64,000 nucleotides of DNA from Nocardia sp. BMG111209. GTDB taxonomy: Bacteria; Actinomycetota; Actinomycetes; Mycobacteriales; Mycobacteriaceae. The DNA lies in contig NZ_KB907309.1 of NCBI RefSeq assembly GCF_000381925.1, positions 1,054,001-1,118,000 of the forward strand, in the 5' to 3' direction. Numbering within the stretch: the stretch's first letter is position 1; every line of letters starts with the position of its first letter. This document shows, piece by piece, positions 31,158 through 41,027 of the stretch. The translations under genes and the position numbers were made by a program. Below the pieces are notes generated by a model that was not told the DNA's origin, did no database searches, and saw only the letters and a program-made list of their open reading frames with translations.

Positions 31158-31961
31158 GTGAGTGTGGATGAATCGGACAGCTGGAGGCTGAGCAGAGCGG
31201 TGTCGACCAGCGTGACCGCACTAACTCTCGGCGGACTCGACAAACTCCCCACACATGCCCGGCGGTGTGTGTTCTGGGAGATCGACCCCGCCGTAGCCGA
31301 GGACTCTCGTGCATTCAGCGATCCGGTCTTCGAGAAGGAAGCATGGCTGTCGACGGTGCTGCTGGAATGGGGCTCCTGTGGACAGGTGGCCCTCGTCGAC
31401 GGACAGCCCGCCGGATGCGCCCTCTACTCACCGCCCAGCGCGGTACCGCGGGCGGCATTGTTCCCCACCTCACCGGTGAGTCCGGATGCCGTCCTGCTGA
31501 CCACGCTGCGGGCCGAACTCCCCCACCAGCCTGACGAGATAGCCGAACGACTCATCAAGGCCGTGGTGGCCGATCTGATGCGTCGTGGCGTGCGGGCCAT
31601 CGAGGCGTTCGGCATCCGGCAGGATCCGACCGCGGTGACCCTGTCGGCCCGGGCGGAGGGTTCGATGCTGCTCATGGAGCGGATCGATACCCCGCCGACC
31701 GGATTCGCGCCGCCGGCGTCCGCGCACCGATCGTCCAATGGCGGCTGTACGCCGGACAGTTGCATGATCGCCGCGGACTTCCTGGAGGACGTCGGCTTCG
31801 AGGTGGTGGCGCCGCATCATCGGTTCCCCCGGCTGCGGATGGAGCTCGACAGCGACCATCTCTGGAAGGAGGACGTCGAGCGGGCGCTGGATCAGTTGCT
31901 GGCCGCCGCCTCGATGACCGCCCCGACCCGGATCGGTGCGGGACCGCCGCTGCGCGTCTAG
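31158..31961 (+). CDS. GNAT-like acetyltransferase family protein (Rv3916c-like)
   Basis: 267 aa from GTG 31158 (MSVDESDSW); the frame is open back to an ATG at 31086 and the start is uncertain. After VTALTLGGLDKLP and RRCVFWEIDP, the middle has a GNAT-like strand pair (VALVDGQPAGCALYSPP), a helix with LIKAVVADLMRRGVRAIEAFG, and a final GFEVVAPHHRFPRLRMEL. The same gene lies between parB and cwlM in mycobacteria. Acyl acceptor unknown. It converges on cwlM with a shared terminator. Confidence 0.8.
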   Translation: MSVDESDSWRLSRAVSTSVTALTLGGLDKLPTHARRCVFWEIDPAVAEDSRAFSDPVFEKEAWLSTVLLEWGSCGQVALVDGQPAGCALYSPPSAVPRAALFPTSPVSPDAVLLTTLRAELPHQPDEIAERLIKAVVADLMRRGVRAIEAFGIRQDPTAVTLSARAEGSMLLMERIDTPPTGFAPPASAHRSSNGGCTPDSCMIAADFLEDVGFEVVAPHHRFPRLRMELDSDHLWKEDVERALDQLLAAASMTAPTRIGAGPPLRV

Positions 31962-31972
31962 ACCACCGGAAC

Positions 31973-32010
31973 CACGAAGCCCACCCGAAATCCGATTCGG
32001 GTGGGCTTCG
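31973..32010. terminator. Bidirectional terminator between GNAT gene and cwlM
   Basis: 16-bp perfect stem, arms 31973-31988 and 31995-32010 (core CGAAGCCCACCCGAA) with a six-base loop, placed between convergent stops. T-rich tails are weak on both sides (CGTTCG; GGTTCC). Confidence 0.75.
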
Positions 32011-32049
32011 TCGTTCGTGGGGATCCGGGCGAAAGATGCCCGGCCACCG

Positions 32050-33240
32050 TCAGATTCGCTCGGCAGCCGCCAGTTCCTCGGCGAGCAGTTCGGCGAAAGT
32101 GTAGGTGCCGGTGGGCTGGTCGTCCTGGCCGAGCAGGTACAGCCGCTTCACCGAGACCAGGATCGCCTCCGCGATGACATCGCGCATCCGCGGATTGGTC
32201 AATACCGCGGCATCGTATTCGTTGGTGAGATAACCGATGTCGACCTGCACGGTCGGCATCTTGGTGAGCCGCAGCAGATCCCAGGTGCGGGCGTGGGTCC
32301 GGCAGTCCTGCAAGGAGGTTCGGGCCACGATCTCGCGCTGGATGAAGCCGGCCAGCACCTGACCGATCATCGAGACCGAGCCGTGCGAATTGCCGAAATG
32401 GAAACTCGCGATGCCGTTGGCCAGCGGGCTCGGATTGGTCGCGCAGCGCAGCGAGATCATCAGATCGGCGTCGAAGGTGTTGGAGGTGTCGGCGCGTTCG
32501 GCGTCGGTGGGACCGGTGCCCCAGGGCCGCGACAGGAAGGTCTCCATGCCGGTGGCCGCCATCCGGCCCTCGAGTCGGCTGGCCAGATCCCAGAGGATCT
32601 CCGATTCGTACACGTCGCCGAATTCGGTCGGGACCGGATAGCCGTGGTCCGAACCGCCGAGGCCCGGATCGATCACGATCCGCTTGCCGCTGAGCTGCGG
32701 CCCGGCCCGGTGCACGACCTCCTCCTCGGCGATCCGATGCGGATTGCCGCCGGTGACCCGCGCGCCGAGCAGTTCCAGCGCACGCAGCGTATCCGGACCG
32801 CAGATGCCGTCGGCGGACAGCCCGATCTCGCGCTGGAACGCCGTCAGCCCGTCGTGGGTGTGCGGGCCGAAGTAGCCGTCGACCCGGTGCACGTAGAAGC
32901 CCAGATCCTGCAGGCGGCGCTGCAGGGTGGCGACATCGTCCCCGTACAGCGGCGCGGACAGCTGATAGATGAGAGTGCGTGCGCCCAGCCGATACGAGGC
33001 CTCCTTGAGCGCCCGATACGTCGCCGGGCCGACGACACCGTCGACCAGGAGACCTCGATGCTGCTGGAAGGCCCGCACCGCCGAGTCGAGATTCTCGTCG
33101 AAGCCGGCGTCGGCGTCCTTCCAGTACTCACCGTGGCCGTCGGCACCGGCGGCATGGGAGTGCAGGAAGCCTAGGCTTGCCAGAGTGCCCCGAACCTCGG
33201 CGACGGCAGGACCGGTGTCGCCGTGACGGAGTCGGTGCAT
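32050..33240 (-). CDS. cwlM: CwlM, amidase-like regulator of peptidoglycan synthesis
   Basis: 396 aa with no signal peptide. It has two peptidoglycan-binding PG_binding_1 domains (about 1-75 and 85-160) and an amidase_3-like domain (about 185-370). The zinc site is degraded: DPGLGGSDHG has Leu where active enzymes have His, SLRCATNPSP has Arg for the second His, and QVDIGYLTN has Asp for the catalytic Glu. This agrees with mycobacterial CwlM, a cytoplasmic protein that activates MurA when phosphorylated by PknB. The C-terminal tail PTGTYTFAELL offers Thr377, Thr379 and Thr381, near the mycobacterial phosphosites. pknB and murJ are in this window. Confidence 0.92.
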   Translation of the reverse strand: MHRLRHGDTGPAVAEVRGTLASLGFLHSHAAGADGHGEYWKDADAGFDENLDSAVRAFQQHRGLLVDGVVGPATYRALKEASYRLGARTLIYQLSAPLYGDDVATLQRRLQDLGFYVHRVDGYFGPHTHDGLTAFQREIGLSADGICGPDTLRALELLGARVTGGNPHRIAEEEVVHRAGPQLSGKRIVIDPGLGGSDHGYPVPTEFGDVYESEILWDLASRLEGRMAATGMETFLSRPWGTGPTDAERADTSNTFDADLMISLRCATNPSPLANGIASFHFGNSHGSVSMIGQVLAGFIQREIVARTSLQDCRTHARTWDLLRLTKMPTVQVDIGYLTNEYDAAVLTNPRMRDVIAEAILVSVKRLYLLGQDDQPTGTYTFAELLAEELAAAERI

Positions 33241-33344
33241 GCGTCAGAGCCCTTTCCTTCTGCCAACCCAGGTACCCACTCGTGCGACGGCTCACACCCG
33301 CCGTCCGTCGCACGACCGGTGCCCGGCATCCTACCTGCCCGGGG

Positions 33345-33674
33345 TCAGATCACGTCGCCGAGTTCGCGCAGCAGGGCGGCCTTGCCCTTGGCGCCGACGA
33401 TCCGCTTCGCCTCCTTGCCCTCCGTGAAGAGGACCAGGGTGGGCAGCGACAGAATGCCATAGTCCCGCGACACCGTCGGATTCGCATCGGCGTCGATCTT
33501 GGCGATGGTCAGCTTGTCCGAATGCTCTGCGGCGATCTCCTCCAGGACCGGGGCGACCATCTTGCAGGGGCCGCACCACGCCGCCCAGAAATCGACCAGC
33601 ACCGGCTTCTCGCTGCCGAGCACCTCCTCCTGGAAGGTGGCGTCGGTGACGGTCTTGGTGGCGGAATCGGACAT
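33345..33674 (-). CDS. trxA: Thioredoxin
   Basis: 109 aa from ATG 33674, with GAGGAG upstream. Classic thioredoxin fold with the active-site WCGPC (about 34-38), VDFWAAWCGPCKMVAPVL, and the cis-proline segment LSLPTLVLF. It is reduced by the thioredoxin reductase encoded 56 bp upstream in the same direction; together they keep cytoplasmic thiols reduced. An apparent longer N-terminus is not conserved. Confidence 0.96.
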   Translation of the reverse strand: MSDSATKTVTDATFQEEVLGSEKPVLVDFWAAWCGPCKMVAPVLEEIAAEHSDKLTIAKIDADANPTVSRDYGILSLPTLVLFTEGKEAKRIVGAKGKAALLRELGDVI

Positions 33675-33730
33675 GGTTGTCTCCTCGAACTTGCTGGGCC
33701 GGGCCCGGCCGGCGACGTGCCGGACCGGAT

Positions 33731-34681
33731 TCAGAGCGTGTTGGCGGCGATGTCGCCCTTCTCGGCGAGCCACCGCTCGGCGTCGATGGCCGCGCGGCAG
33801 CCGGTCCCGGCCGCGGTGATCGCCTGCCGGTAGGTGTGGTCGACCAGATCGCCGGCCGCGAAGACGCCGGGCAGCGTGGTGGCGGTGCTGGGCTGCTCGA
33901 CCAGCACGTAACCCTCGTCGTCCACGTCGAGCTGACCGCGGACCAGATCGCTGCGCGGATCGTGGCCGATGGCGACGAACAGACCGGTCGCGGGCAGCTC
34001 CGAGGTCTCCCCGGTGCGGATGTCGCGCAGGGTCAGGCTCGTGACGGCGGTGTCGCCGTGCACCTCGGTGACCTCGGCGTTGGTGACGAAGCGGATCTTG
34101 TCGTTGGCCCGGGCGCGGTCCAGCATGATCCGGGAGGCCCGGAACTCCTCGCGGCGGTGCACGATGGTGACGCTGGTGGCGAACTTGGTGAGGAAGGTGG
34201 CCTCCTCCATCGCCGAATCGCCGCCGCCGATCACCACGATGTCCTGGCCCTTGAAGAAGAAGCCGTCGCAGGTGGCGCAGGCGCTCACGCCGCGGCCGAG
34301 CAGCTTCTGCTCACCGGGCACGTTCAGGTAGCGCGCGGCCGAACCCATGGCCAGGATGACGGCGTAGGCCTGATACGTCTCGCCGCCGACGGTGACCTTC
34401 TTGATCGGACCGGTGAGATCCATCTCATCGACGTCCTCGGTGCGGATATCGGCGCCGAACCGCTTGGCCTGCGCGCGCATCTGCTCCATCAGATCCGGGC
34501 CCATGATGCCGTCGCGGAAGCCGGGGAAGTTCTCCACCTCGGTGGTCGTCATCAGCGCGCCGCCGAATTGGGTGCCCTCGAACAGCAGCGGCTCGAGGTC
34601 GGCGCGGGCCGCGTAGACGGCGGCGGTATAACCGGCGGGGCCGGAGCCGACGATGATCAGGTCGCGAACTGGCGTACTCAT
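33731..34681 (-). CDS. trxB: Thioredoxin reductase (NADPH)
   Basis: 316 aa from ATG 34681, with GGAAGGG upstream. FAD-binding [15 protein letters not shown], redox-active CATC in [16 protein letters not shown]-binding [13 protein letters not shown], and the C-terminal FAD motif [21 protein letters not shown] (given in part: [13 protein letters not shown]). It transfers electrons from NADPH to thioredoxin. It is part of the sigM-rsmA-trxB-trxA group, whose mycobacterial counterpart has the same order. Confidence 0.97.
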   Translation of the reverse strand: MSTPVRDLIIVGSGPAGYTAAVYAARADLEPLLFEGTQFGGALMTTTEVENFPGFRDGIMGPDLMEQMRAQAKRFGADIRTEDVDEMDLTGPIKKVTVGGETYQAYAVILAMGSAARYLNVPGEQKLLGRGVSACATCDGFFFKGQDIVVIGGGDSAMEEATFLTKFATSVTIVHRREEFRASRIMLDRARANDKIRFVTNAEVTEVHGDTAVTSLTLRDIRTGETSELPATGLFVAIGHDPRSDLVRGQLDVDDEGYVLVEQPSTATTLPGVFAAGDLVDHTYRQAITAAGTGCRAAIDAERWLAEKGDIAANTL

Positions 34682-34794
34682 GGAGCCCTTCCGAGGGGTT
34701 GGTCTGGTATCGAAAATCTGTGGCGGGCGTGTCGGACAACAACAGCGTAAACGCCGTTGTTCCCGGGCCCGTCCGGCAGCGCGCCCCGCGGCGG

Positions 34795-35574
34795 TCAGCC
34801 GATGTCGCGGGTCTCCAGCAGTTGCGGATCGCCGGGGCCACAACCGGGACCGACGACCAGGGCGGTGACGGTGGGCGGCTGCGGACCGGCCAGCAGGATC
34901 AGGACGGCGGGATCGCTGCCGTACCGGGTGTTCATGGCGCCGAGGACGGTGCGGTCGAGGCCCGCGGCGGCGGCGCACGCGGCGAGCGCGCCCGGCCGGG
35001 CCAGCGGGCCGGAGACATCGTTGCGGCCGAGCGCGTCGAGCAGTGCGGCGGCCGACAGACCGCCGGTGGGGACGGCGCTGTCGGCGTGCGGTGCGGTACT
35101 CGTGGCGGGCAGCGCATTCGGCGCGGCCGGGCGGTTGTGCACGGCGACCCCCACGCCCACCCCGCCCGCGGCGACCGCGGCGGCCGCCGCGACGGCCACA
35201 CCCCAGCGCGGCCGGGGGACTTCCCGGCGGGGGGATCTCGGGCGCCGGGGCAACGGCAGTACCGCGGCCGTCGCGGCGGGCGGGCGGCCCGAGGCCAGCG
35301 CCGCGGGGTCGGCCCCGGCGGCGAGCGCGTCCAGCAGCCGATCCAGATTGGCGCTCACGCGCGGCGGAACGGGATGCAGGATCAGCGGATCGGTGCCGAG
35401 CCGGTGCAATTCGGTGCTGACGTCGTCGAGGGAACGCAGGAAACGCGTGGCCTCCGGATCGTCGCAGACCGCCGGTCGCAGTCGATCGGACAGCTCGGGT
35501 GCGAGATTGCCGGCGTGCAGATCGGCCAGCAGGGTCGGCGAGAACGGAGGTTGCGGCACCGGTCGAGCCGTCAT
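34795..35574 (-). CDS. rsmA: Anti-sigma-M factor RsmA
   Basis: 259 aa from ATG 35574, with GAGGAGGTG upstream. The N-terminal 110 residues form a cytoplasmic anti-sigma-like region ([17 protein letters not shown]), then a basic/Pro linker, one membrane helix ([22 protein letters not shown]), and an Ala-rich extracytoplasmic domain with a Cys pair. It lies 67 bp downstream of sigM in the same direction, as Rv3912 does relative to sigM in M. tuberculosis. No zinc-binding anti-sigma motif is seen. Confidence 0.85.
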   Translation of the reverse strand: MTARPVPQPPFSPTLLADLHAGNLAPELSDRLRPAVCDDPEATRFLRSLDDVSTELHRLGTDPLILHPVPPRVSANLDRLLDALAAGADPAALASGRPPAATAAVLPLPRRPRSPRREVPRPRWGVAVAAAAAVAAGGVGVGVAVHNRPAAPNALPATSTAPHADSAVPTGGLSAAALLDALGRNDVSGPLARPGALAACAAAAGLDRTVLGAMNTRYGSDPAVLILLAGPQPPTVTALVVGPGCGPGDPQLLETRDIG

Positions 35575-35641
35575 TCTGCACACCTCCTCGGTCGGCGCTG
35601 CCACCTCGAAATATCTCGTCGCAAATTAAGACGTTGCGACG

Positions 35642-36274
35642 CTACCTCCGGTTCCCCGGTTCTCTCAGGAAGTCCAAATGTTGTTTGAGTCGTTCCCGGC
35701 CCCGGGCGCATCTGCTCTTGATCGTGCCCTCGGCCACCCCCAGCATCGCTGCGGCCTCGGCTACCGTATACCGCTCCAGATCGACGGCAACCAAAGCGGT
35801 GCGCTGCTCCGGTGGAAGCGCGAACAGCGCCGCGTCGACCACCATCGACATCTCCAGTTCGGCGAACTCGTCCCGTGCGGCGGCCGGCTCCCCCACCGCC
35901 TCGTCCGACAGCGACAGGCTGTGCCGGGACTTGTTGCGGCGGATCCGATCCAGGCACGCGTTGACCACGATGCGGTGCAACCAGCTGCCCACCCCGGCGT
36001 CGCCGCGGAAGGAGCCCGCGTTGCGATGCGCGGACAGCAGCGCGTCCTGCAACGAGTCGGCGGCGTCCTCCGGCGTGTACGACGTGCGCAACGCCAGCTG
36101 CCAGAGCCGGTCGTAGTGTCGGCGGAACAGCACGCCGAAGGCGTGCCGGTCCCCCGCGACATGTGCGGTGAGCAACTCCTGATCGGTGGCCGCCTCGCGA
36201 TCGAACGAACGACGACGGACTACTGCGGATGACTCGGACGTCCCCCCGGCGTACCCATCGACATCGAACGGCAA
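35642..36274 (-). CDS. sigM: ECF RNA polymerase sigma factor SigM
   Basis: 210 aa. The sigma-2 region (about 30-100) has AFGVLFRRHYDRLWQLALR and DAADSLQDALLSAHR; the sigma-4 region (about 145-205) has LPPEQRTALVAVDLERYTVAEAAAMLGVAEGTIKSR (given in part: LPPEQRTALVAVDLERYT). The gene pairing with a membrane anti-sigma and trxBA identifies SigM. In mycobacteria SigM acts late in growth and controls ESX and surface-lipid genes. ECF factors usually drive their own promoter; the 220 bp upstream (36275-36494) shows no certain motif. Confidence 0.9.
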   Translation of the reverse strand: MPFDVDGYAGGTSESSAVVRRRSFDREAATDQELLTAHVAGDRHAFGVLFRRHYDRLWQLALRTSYTPEDAADSLQDALLSAHRNAGSFRGDAGVGSWLHRIVVNACLDRIRRNKSRHSLSLSDEAVGEPAAARDEFAELEMSMVVDAALFALPPEQRTALVAVDLERYTVAEAAAMLGVAEGTIKSRCARGRERLKQHLDFLREPGNRR

Positions 36275-36494
36275 TACAAACCCCTAGGATCGGCGCAGAC
36301 GACGGCGTCATTGCCCGGAACCGAGACGGGCAACCGTCGCATCCTTCGCGTCATCCAGGACCGAAACGCCAGATCCCAGGAAACTCCCTGCTGAGAGCGC
36401 GCTGAGAATCATATCGGCTGCGACGAACAGGCAGCAACCAGACGTACGGGGCGCGAAAGATTCGCACCCCTTCCACAAACGCGGCCGGGGGCCG

Positions 36495-39400
36495 TTACGG
36501 GGCGGCCTCGAAGCGGATGTCGCCGATCGAGGTCTGGTACTGACCACCGGAATTGGCCAGCGCGGTGATCCACACCAGCACGTACCGGGCCGGCTGGTCC
36601 GCGCGCACCGCGATCGAGGTGGCGCCGTCGGCCAGGGTCGCCTGGCCGATCAGCTGGGTCTGGTCGAGCGTGGTCGCCGCGGTGGGCGAGGTGCGGATCT
36701 CGACCACGGTGCCCGCGCTCGGCGAATCGATGGTCACCTTGGTGAGCTTGCTCGGACTGCCCAGCGTGGTCAGGATCCCGACGCCCTTCTTCAGCGCCGG
36801 GAACTGCTGGAAGTACTGATCGGTCCGCCACATGGTGGCCGGGTTGCCGTCCAGTACCGCGGTGACGTTGGCGGTGCCGTCCGGGGTGCCCTCCGGGGAG
36901 AACACCGACGCGGCCGTCACCGGCACCGGAACACCACCGGTGGCCGACTGCGGCGCACCCGGCGCGGCCGGGGCGCCACCGGTGGCCGGATCGGCCGGCG
37001 CCGTATTGGCCGTGGTGAGGCCCAACTGACGCTGCTCGTTGAGCGGGGCGTTGGAGGAGCTGGGCGCGAAGACGCTCAGCAGCCACCAGATGATCACGCC
37101 GACCGCCAGCGCCGCCAGGATGCCGAGACCGACCAGCACCCACACCATGCGCTGCGAGCGTTCCTTCTCGGCCGCCAGCAGCTCCGGATCGGCGAGCGAA
37201 TCGCTGGGTGCGGTCGCCCGCTGGCCCAGCCGCAGCACCGGGATGAAATCGGTCTTCTGGTCGACGACCGAGGCCTGCTCCAGCACGTGCTGCACCGTCG
37301 CGGCGGTCCGCACACCCTTGTTGGACTCCAGCGAGCGCACCGCGACCGCGGAGATCTCGAAGGGCACCTCGGGCCGGATCTGCCGCGGCTCCACCGGCGT
37401 GCCGTCCGGGCCGAAATCGGCCAGCGGCAGCCCGCCCACGGTCGCGGCGGCGCCGGAGACCCCGCCGACCCGGATCGGCCAGCGGGCGGTCATCAGCGCG
37501 TAGAGCATGGCGCCGAGGCCGCGCACATCCGCCTGCGGCTCCGAATCCGACAGCGTGCCGGGGAAGGCCAGGACCGCGTCACCGGAGGCGCTGATGCGCA
37601 CCCGGTCCGGATGATCGATGGACAGCGAACCACCGCCGCGGTGCGCCAGCTCGGCCGCGGCGGCGAGCGCCCGGATGGCCCGGGCCGCGCCGATCGGCGA
37701 CGGCCTGGTCTCGGCCATCTCCCGCAGCGATCGGCCGGGTGTCCACTCGGCCACCACGATGCCGCCGGAACTGCCGCGCACCACATCCAGTACGCGGGCC
37801 AGGCCCGGCGAGTTGATCCGGCCCAGCCGCAGCGTGCGCGACAGGATGCCCTGCGGGCCGTCCTGGCCGGAGTTGTCGGTGGCCTTCTGATCGGCGTCGA
37901 CGAAGGTCAGGGCGACCTCGCGATCGAGCTTCACGTCCAGGGCCTGCCAGAAGCGCAGGCCACGGGCGCCGCCGTGATCGGCCAGCAGCCGGTAGCGGCC
38001 ACCGGCCACCGAGGCGCCCGGGATCAGCTTCGGCCCGCGCTGTAGTCGCCGCATCGGCGGTTCCGTCCGCATCGGCGGCATCTCCGGCGAGACCGGCGAC
38101 ATCATGCCGGTGTCGTAGACCGGATCGCGGGACGGCACCAGGCCGGGAACCCCGGCATGCTGCTCGGCCGGCGGCTCCCTGTGGTCGCCGGCGTGCCGGT
38201 CGTCCGACGGCACGCCGGCGGGCTGGACGTCGTCGGTGCGCACAGCGCCCGCCGCGGCAGCAGCATCGGCGGCCGGTACGGCACCCGCCGCGTCGTCGCT
38301 CACGCTGGTTCCTCCTTCGCCCTGGTGTGTCGTGGTCCGATATCCCGGCGTCGCACCAAGCCCGTCGCCGGTTTGTCCATGTTCCGCATCCGCGCGAGTA
38401 CCCGTTTCGTCATGGTGGGAGTCCGGGTCCTGCCGGTGAGTGCCGGGTTCGGCATTTGCGTTTCTCTGCCGAACAGGGTACGGGAACTCACCCGTGCCGG
38501 TGCGGTCAACCGCACCGGGTCGAATGACCGGCAGCACCATGGTCTGGGTATCCATGTACGGCTCGTACCGGTAGTAGTACGGCGCGGCGTCGAACCGCGG
38601 CAGCACCATGGTGTCCTGCATGTCGGCATCCGGATCGCCGAGGGCCAGATCCGGGGCCGGTGCGGTGATGCCGAGACGCCGCGAGATCGAGACGGTGATC
38701 GACACGATCTCCGGGATACCGATCAGGCGCATCAGCCCGAAAGCGACGCCGAACATGACCACCGCGTCGACGACCACCCGGAACATCGAACCGCTCACGC
38801 TGTGCAGCCGGGGCAGTCCGAGCAGCTGGTCCACGATCACCGTGACCGCCGCGCCGGCCACCGAGGAGAGCACCACCCGGGTGATGGTCCGGCCGACGTT
38901 GGTCATCCGGAGATCTCCCAGGCTGCGGTGCAGCAGCCAGCCGCCGATGATCGCACCGGCGATGTACCCGATGCCGTTGGCGACGCTCAGCGCGATCACC
39001 ACGTGGTCCTCGGGCACCACGATCGGCGCCAGCGCCGAGAGCGCGATCCGGACCGTGGTGATGCCCAGGATGATCCAGGTCGGCGTCCAGGCCTGTTCCC
39101 GGGCGTAGAAGACCCGCAGATGGATCAGCACCAGCGCGTACGGGATCAGGGTGAAGGCGGACCAACTGACCGTCTCGCCCAGCCGGGTGGCCTCGGCGTG
39201 ACCGAAGTGCCCGTAGCCGTAGAGCGCCTTGCCGACCTGCGGGCCCGCGACGGTGAGGAACAACACCACCGGCAGCAGGGCGATCATGGTCAGCCGGGTC
39301 GCGGTCGAGAGATCGTCGACGACGGCCGGATTGTCGTCGGCCGCGGCGTCGCGGCTCAGCCGCGGCATGATCGCGGTCAGCACGGTCACGCCCAGCACGC

Positions 39401-41027
39401 CGTACGGCAACTGCAACAGCAGCCAGGCGTTGTTGTAGATGGCCGGGCCGGCGACGTCCGCGTGCGAGGAGATCCGGGTACCGAAGACGAAACCGGCCTG
39501 GCTGATGAAGACGTAGAGGATGACCGCGGTGGCCATGCCGCCGAACTGCTTCAGCCGGGCGTCGACACCCCACAGCGGGCGCAGATTTATCCCGGCGCGC
39601 CGGATCGGCGGTAGCAGGCTGAGCACCTGGACCAGGACGCCGAGCGTCACGCCGACCCCGAGGATCAGCAGTTTCGGTTCGCCCATCCGCACCGGATGCA
39701 GCGAGATCTCGCCGGGTGTGAGCGCGTACATGCCCAGTACGACGAGTACGACCACGTTGTTCAGCACCGGTGCCCAGGCGCCGGGCTTGAAGATCTCGTG
39801 CGTGTTCAGGATCGCCATCAGCAGCGACGACATGCCGTAGCAGAGGATGGCCGGCAGCAGCAGATAGGCCAGCGCCGTGGTCAGACCGGTGCTGACCTTG
39901 CCGTCGTCGGACAGGAAGATGTACTTGATCAGCAGCGGCGCGGCCGCCGTGCAGAACAGCGCGGCTGTGGCGAGTACCAGGAAGGCCGTCGTCACCAGCC
40001 GCCGCACGAAGGCGGCGCCGCCGTCGGCATCCTCCTTCTCGGCCCGGACCAGGGTCGGCACCACGAACGCGGTCAGCACCGCGCCGAGCACCAGCTGTTC
40101 CACCATGGTCGGGATCTGGCTGGCGACGGTGAAGGCGCTGGCGATGGCCGGGCCGAGCACGGTCAGCAGCAGCAACTGCTTGCCGAAACCGGTGATCCGG
40201 CTGATCAGCGTCGCGATCGCGATCGAACCGGAGGCGCTGAGCAGTCGCGAGTTCGGATTGGCGGCCGGGCGCACCGCCAGCTGCGTGGCGGTGCGCGGAT
40301 GGCCGCCGACGCGCTCCGGACGGGGTGCGTCGGGCCGCGGCCGGGCGATCCGTTCGGTCGGGCCGGTCGACAGCGCGGCCGGGTGGTAGCGATAGCCGGC
40401 CTCACCGGGGTCGGCGGGCGGCTGCCCGCGATGCGGGGGCCGAGCGCCCGGCGGCATCGGACGGCCGCGGGCGGGTTCATTCGGCGGTACCCGGTGCATC
40501 GGCCGGCTCGGCGGTCCGGATTCGAACGGCTCACCGGGTGCGGGCCGATGGGGCATCCCGTTGTGCGGGGGGGCGTTCGGCGGGACCGGGCGCATCGAGC
40601 CGCTGGGCGGGCCCTGTCGCGACGGATCGCCAGGCGGTGCCGGGCGCAGGGGGGCGCCGGGCGGCGGCTCCCGCCGCGGCGGGTTCGGCGGGATCGGGCG
40701 CGGGGAACCACCGGGCGGGCCCTGCCGGGGCGGTGCGCCGGGCGGTATCTGTCCCGGCGGGACCGGGCGGACCGGGGGCCGGTGGTCCGGATCGACCGGC
40801 GGCGGTGGGCGGTGCCCGGGCGGGACCTGCGGCATCGGGCCGGTCAGCGGGACCTGCCGCCGGGACACCCCCGGCGGTACCTGCTGCGGTACCTGCGGTA
40901 ACGGCCGGTTCGGCGGCGGTCCGTCGGCGCCGTCGGGATTGGGCCCGCGTTCCCACGGCGCCGCGGGCGTGCGCCGTGGCGGCGGGCCGTCGCCGTCGCG
41001 GCGGGGGCCGTCGTAGTCGTTCACCAC
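36495..41027 (-). CDS. murJ: Lipid II flippase MurJ fused to pseudokinase and extracellular domain
   Basis: 1510 aa, about 330 longer than M. tuberculosis Rv3910. Order: Pro/Gly/Arg-rich disordered N-terminus (1 to about 240); MurJ core of about 14 helices (about 260-785), starting SGSIAIATLISRITGFGKQ; acidic linker; pseudokinase (about 990-1260) starting AGGRYRLLADHGG, with LDREVALTFVD but no HRD or DFG catalytic residues; membrane helix (about 1297-1320); extracellular discoidin-like C-terminal domain. MurJ flips lipid II. In mycobacteria the pseudokinase is phosphorylated by PknB and bound by FhaA. GTG GTG starts lie very close to GGGAGG, and translation is probably coupled to the upstream ORF. 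Confidence 0.94.
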   Translation of the reverse strand: MVNDYDGPRRDGDGPPPRRTPAAPWERGPNPDGADGPPPNRPLPQVPQQVPPGVSRRQVPLTGPMPQVPPGHRPPPPVDPDHRPPVRPVPPGQIPPGAPPRQGPPGGSPRPIPPNPPRREPPPGAPLRPAPPGDPSRQGPPSGSMRPVPPNAPPHNGMPHRPAPGEPFESGPPSRPMHRVPPNEPARGRPMPPGARPPHRGQPPADPGEAGYRYHPAALSTGPTERIARPRPDAPRPERVGGHPRTATQLAVRPAANPNSRLLSASGSIAIATLISRITGFGKQLLLLTVLGPAIASAFTVASQIPTMVEQLVLGAVLTAFVVPTLVRAEKEDADGGAAFVRRLVTTAFLVLATAALFCTAAAPLLIKYIFLSDDGKVSTGLTTALAYLLLPAILCYGMSSLLMAILNTHEIFKPGAWAPVLNNVVVLVVLGMYALTPGEISLHPVRMGEPKLLILGVGVTLGVLVQVLSLLPPIRRAGINLRPLWGVDARLKQFGGMATAVILYVFISQAGFVFGTRISSHADVAGPAIYNNAWLLLQLPYGVLGVTVLTAIMPRLSRDAAADDNPAVVDDLSTATRLTMIALLPVVLFLTVAGPQVGKALYGYGHFGHAEATRLGETVSWSAFTLIPYALVLIHLRVFYAREQAWTPTWIILGITTVRIALSALAPIVVPEDHVVIALSVANGIGYIAGAIIGGWLLHRSLGDLRMTNVGRTITRVVLSSVAGAAVTVIVDQLLGLPRLHSVSGSMFRVVVDAVVMFGVAFGLMRLIGIPEIVSITVSISRRLGITAPAPDLALGDPDADMQDTMVLPRFDAAPYYYRYEPYMDTQTMVLPVIRPGAVDRTGTGEFPYPVRQRNANAEPGTHRQDPDSHHDETGTRADAEHGQTGDGLGATPGYRTTTHQGEGGTSVSDDAAGAVPAADAAAAAGAVRTDDVQPAGVPSDDRHAGDHREPPAEQHAGVPGLVPSRDPVYDTGMMSPVSPEMPPMRTEPPMRRLQRGPKLIPGASVAGGRYRLLADHGGARGLRFWQALDVKLDREVALTFVDADQKATDNSGQDGPQGILSRTLRLGRINSPGLARVLDVVRGSSGGIVVAEWTPGRSLREMAETRPSPIGAARAIRALAAAAELAHRGGGSLSIDHPDRVRISASGDAVLAFPGTLSDSEPQADVRGLGAMLYALMTARWPIRVGGVSGAAATVGGLPLADFGPDGTPVEPRQIRPEVPFEISAVAVRSLESNKGVRTAATVQHVLEQASVVDQKTDFIPVLRLGQRATAPSDSLADPELLAAEKERSQRMVWVLVGLGILAALAVGVIIWWLLSVFAPSSSNAPLNEQRQLGLTTANTAPADPATGGAPAAPGAPQSATGGVPVPVTAASVFSPEGTPDGTANVTAVLDGNPATMWRTDQYFQQFPALKKGVGILTTLGSPSKLTKVTIDSPSAGTVVEIRTSPTAATTLDQTQLIGQATLADGATSIAVRADQPARYVLVWITALANSGGQYQTSIGDIRFEAAP

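Noticed and set aside
34682..35581. 300-codon N-terminal extension of thioredoxin reductase
   Set aside because: It is antisense-free but out of frame with the real anti-sigma gene on the same strand and has no similarity; trxB starts normally at 34681.
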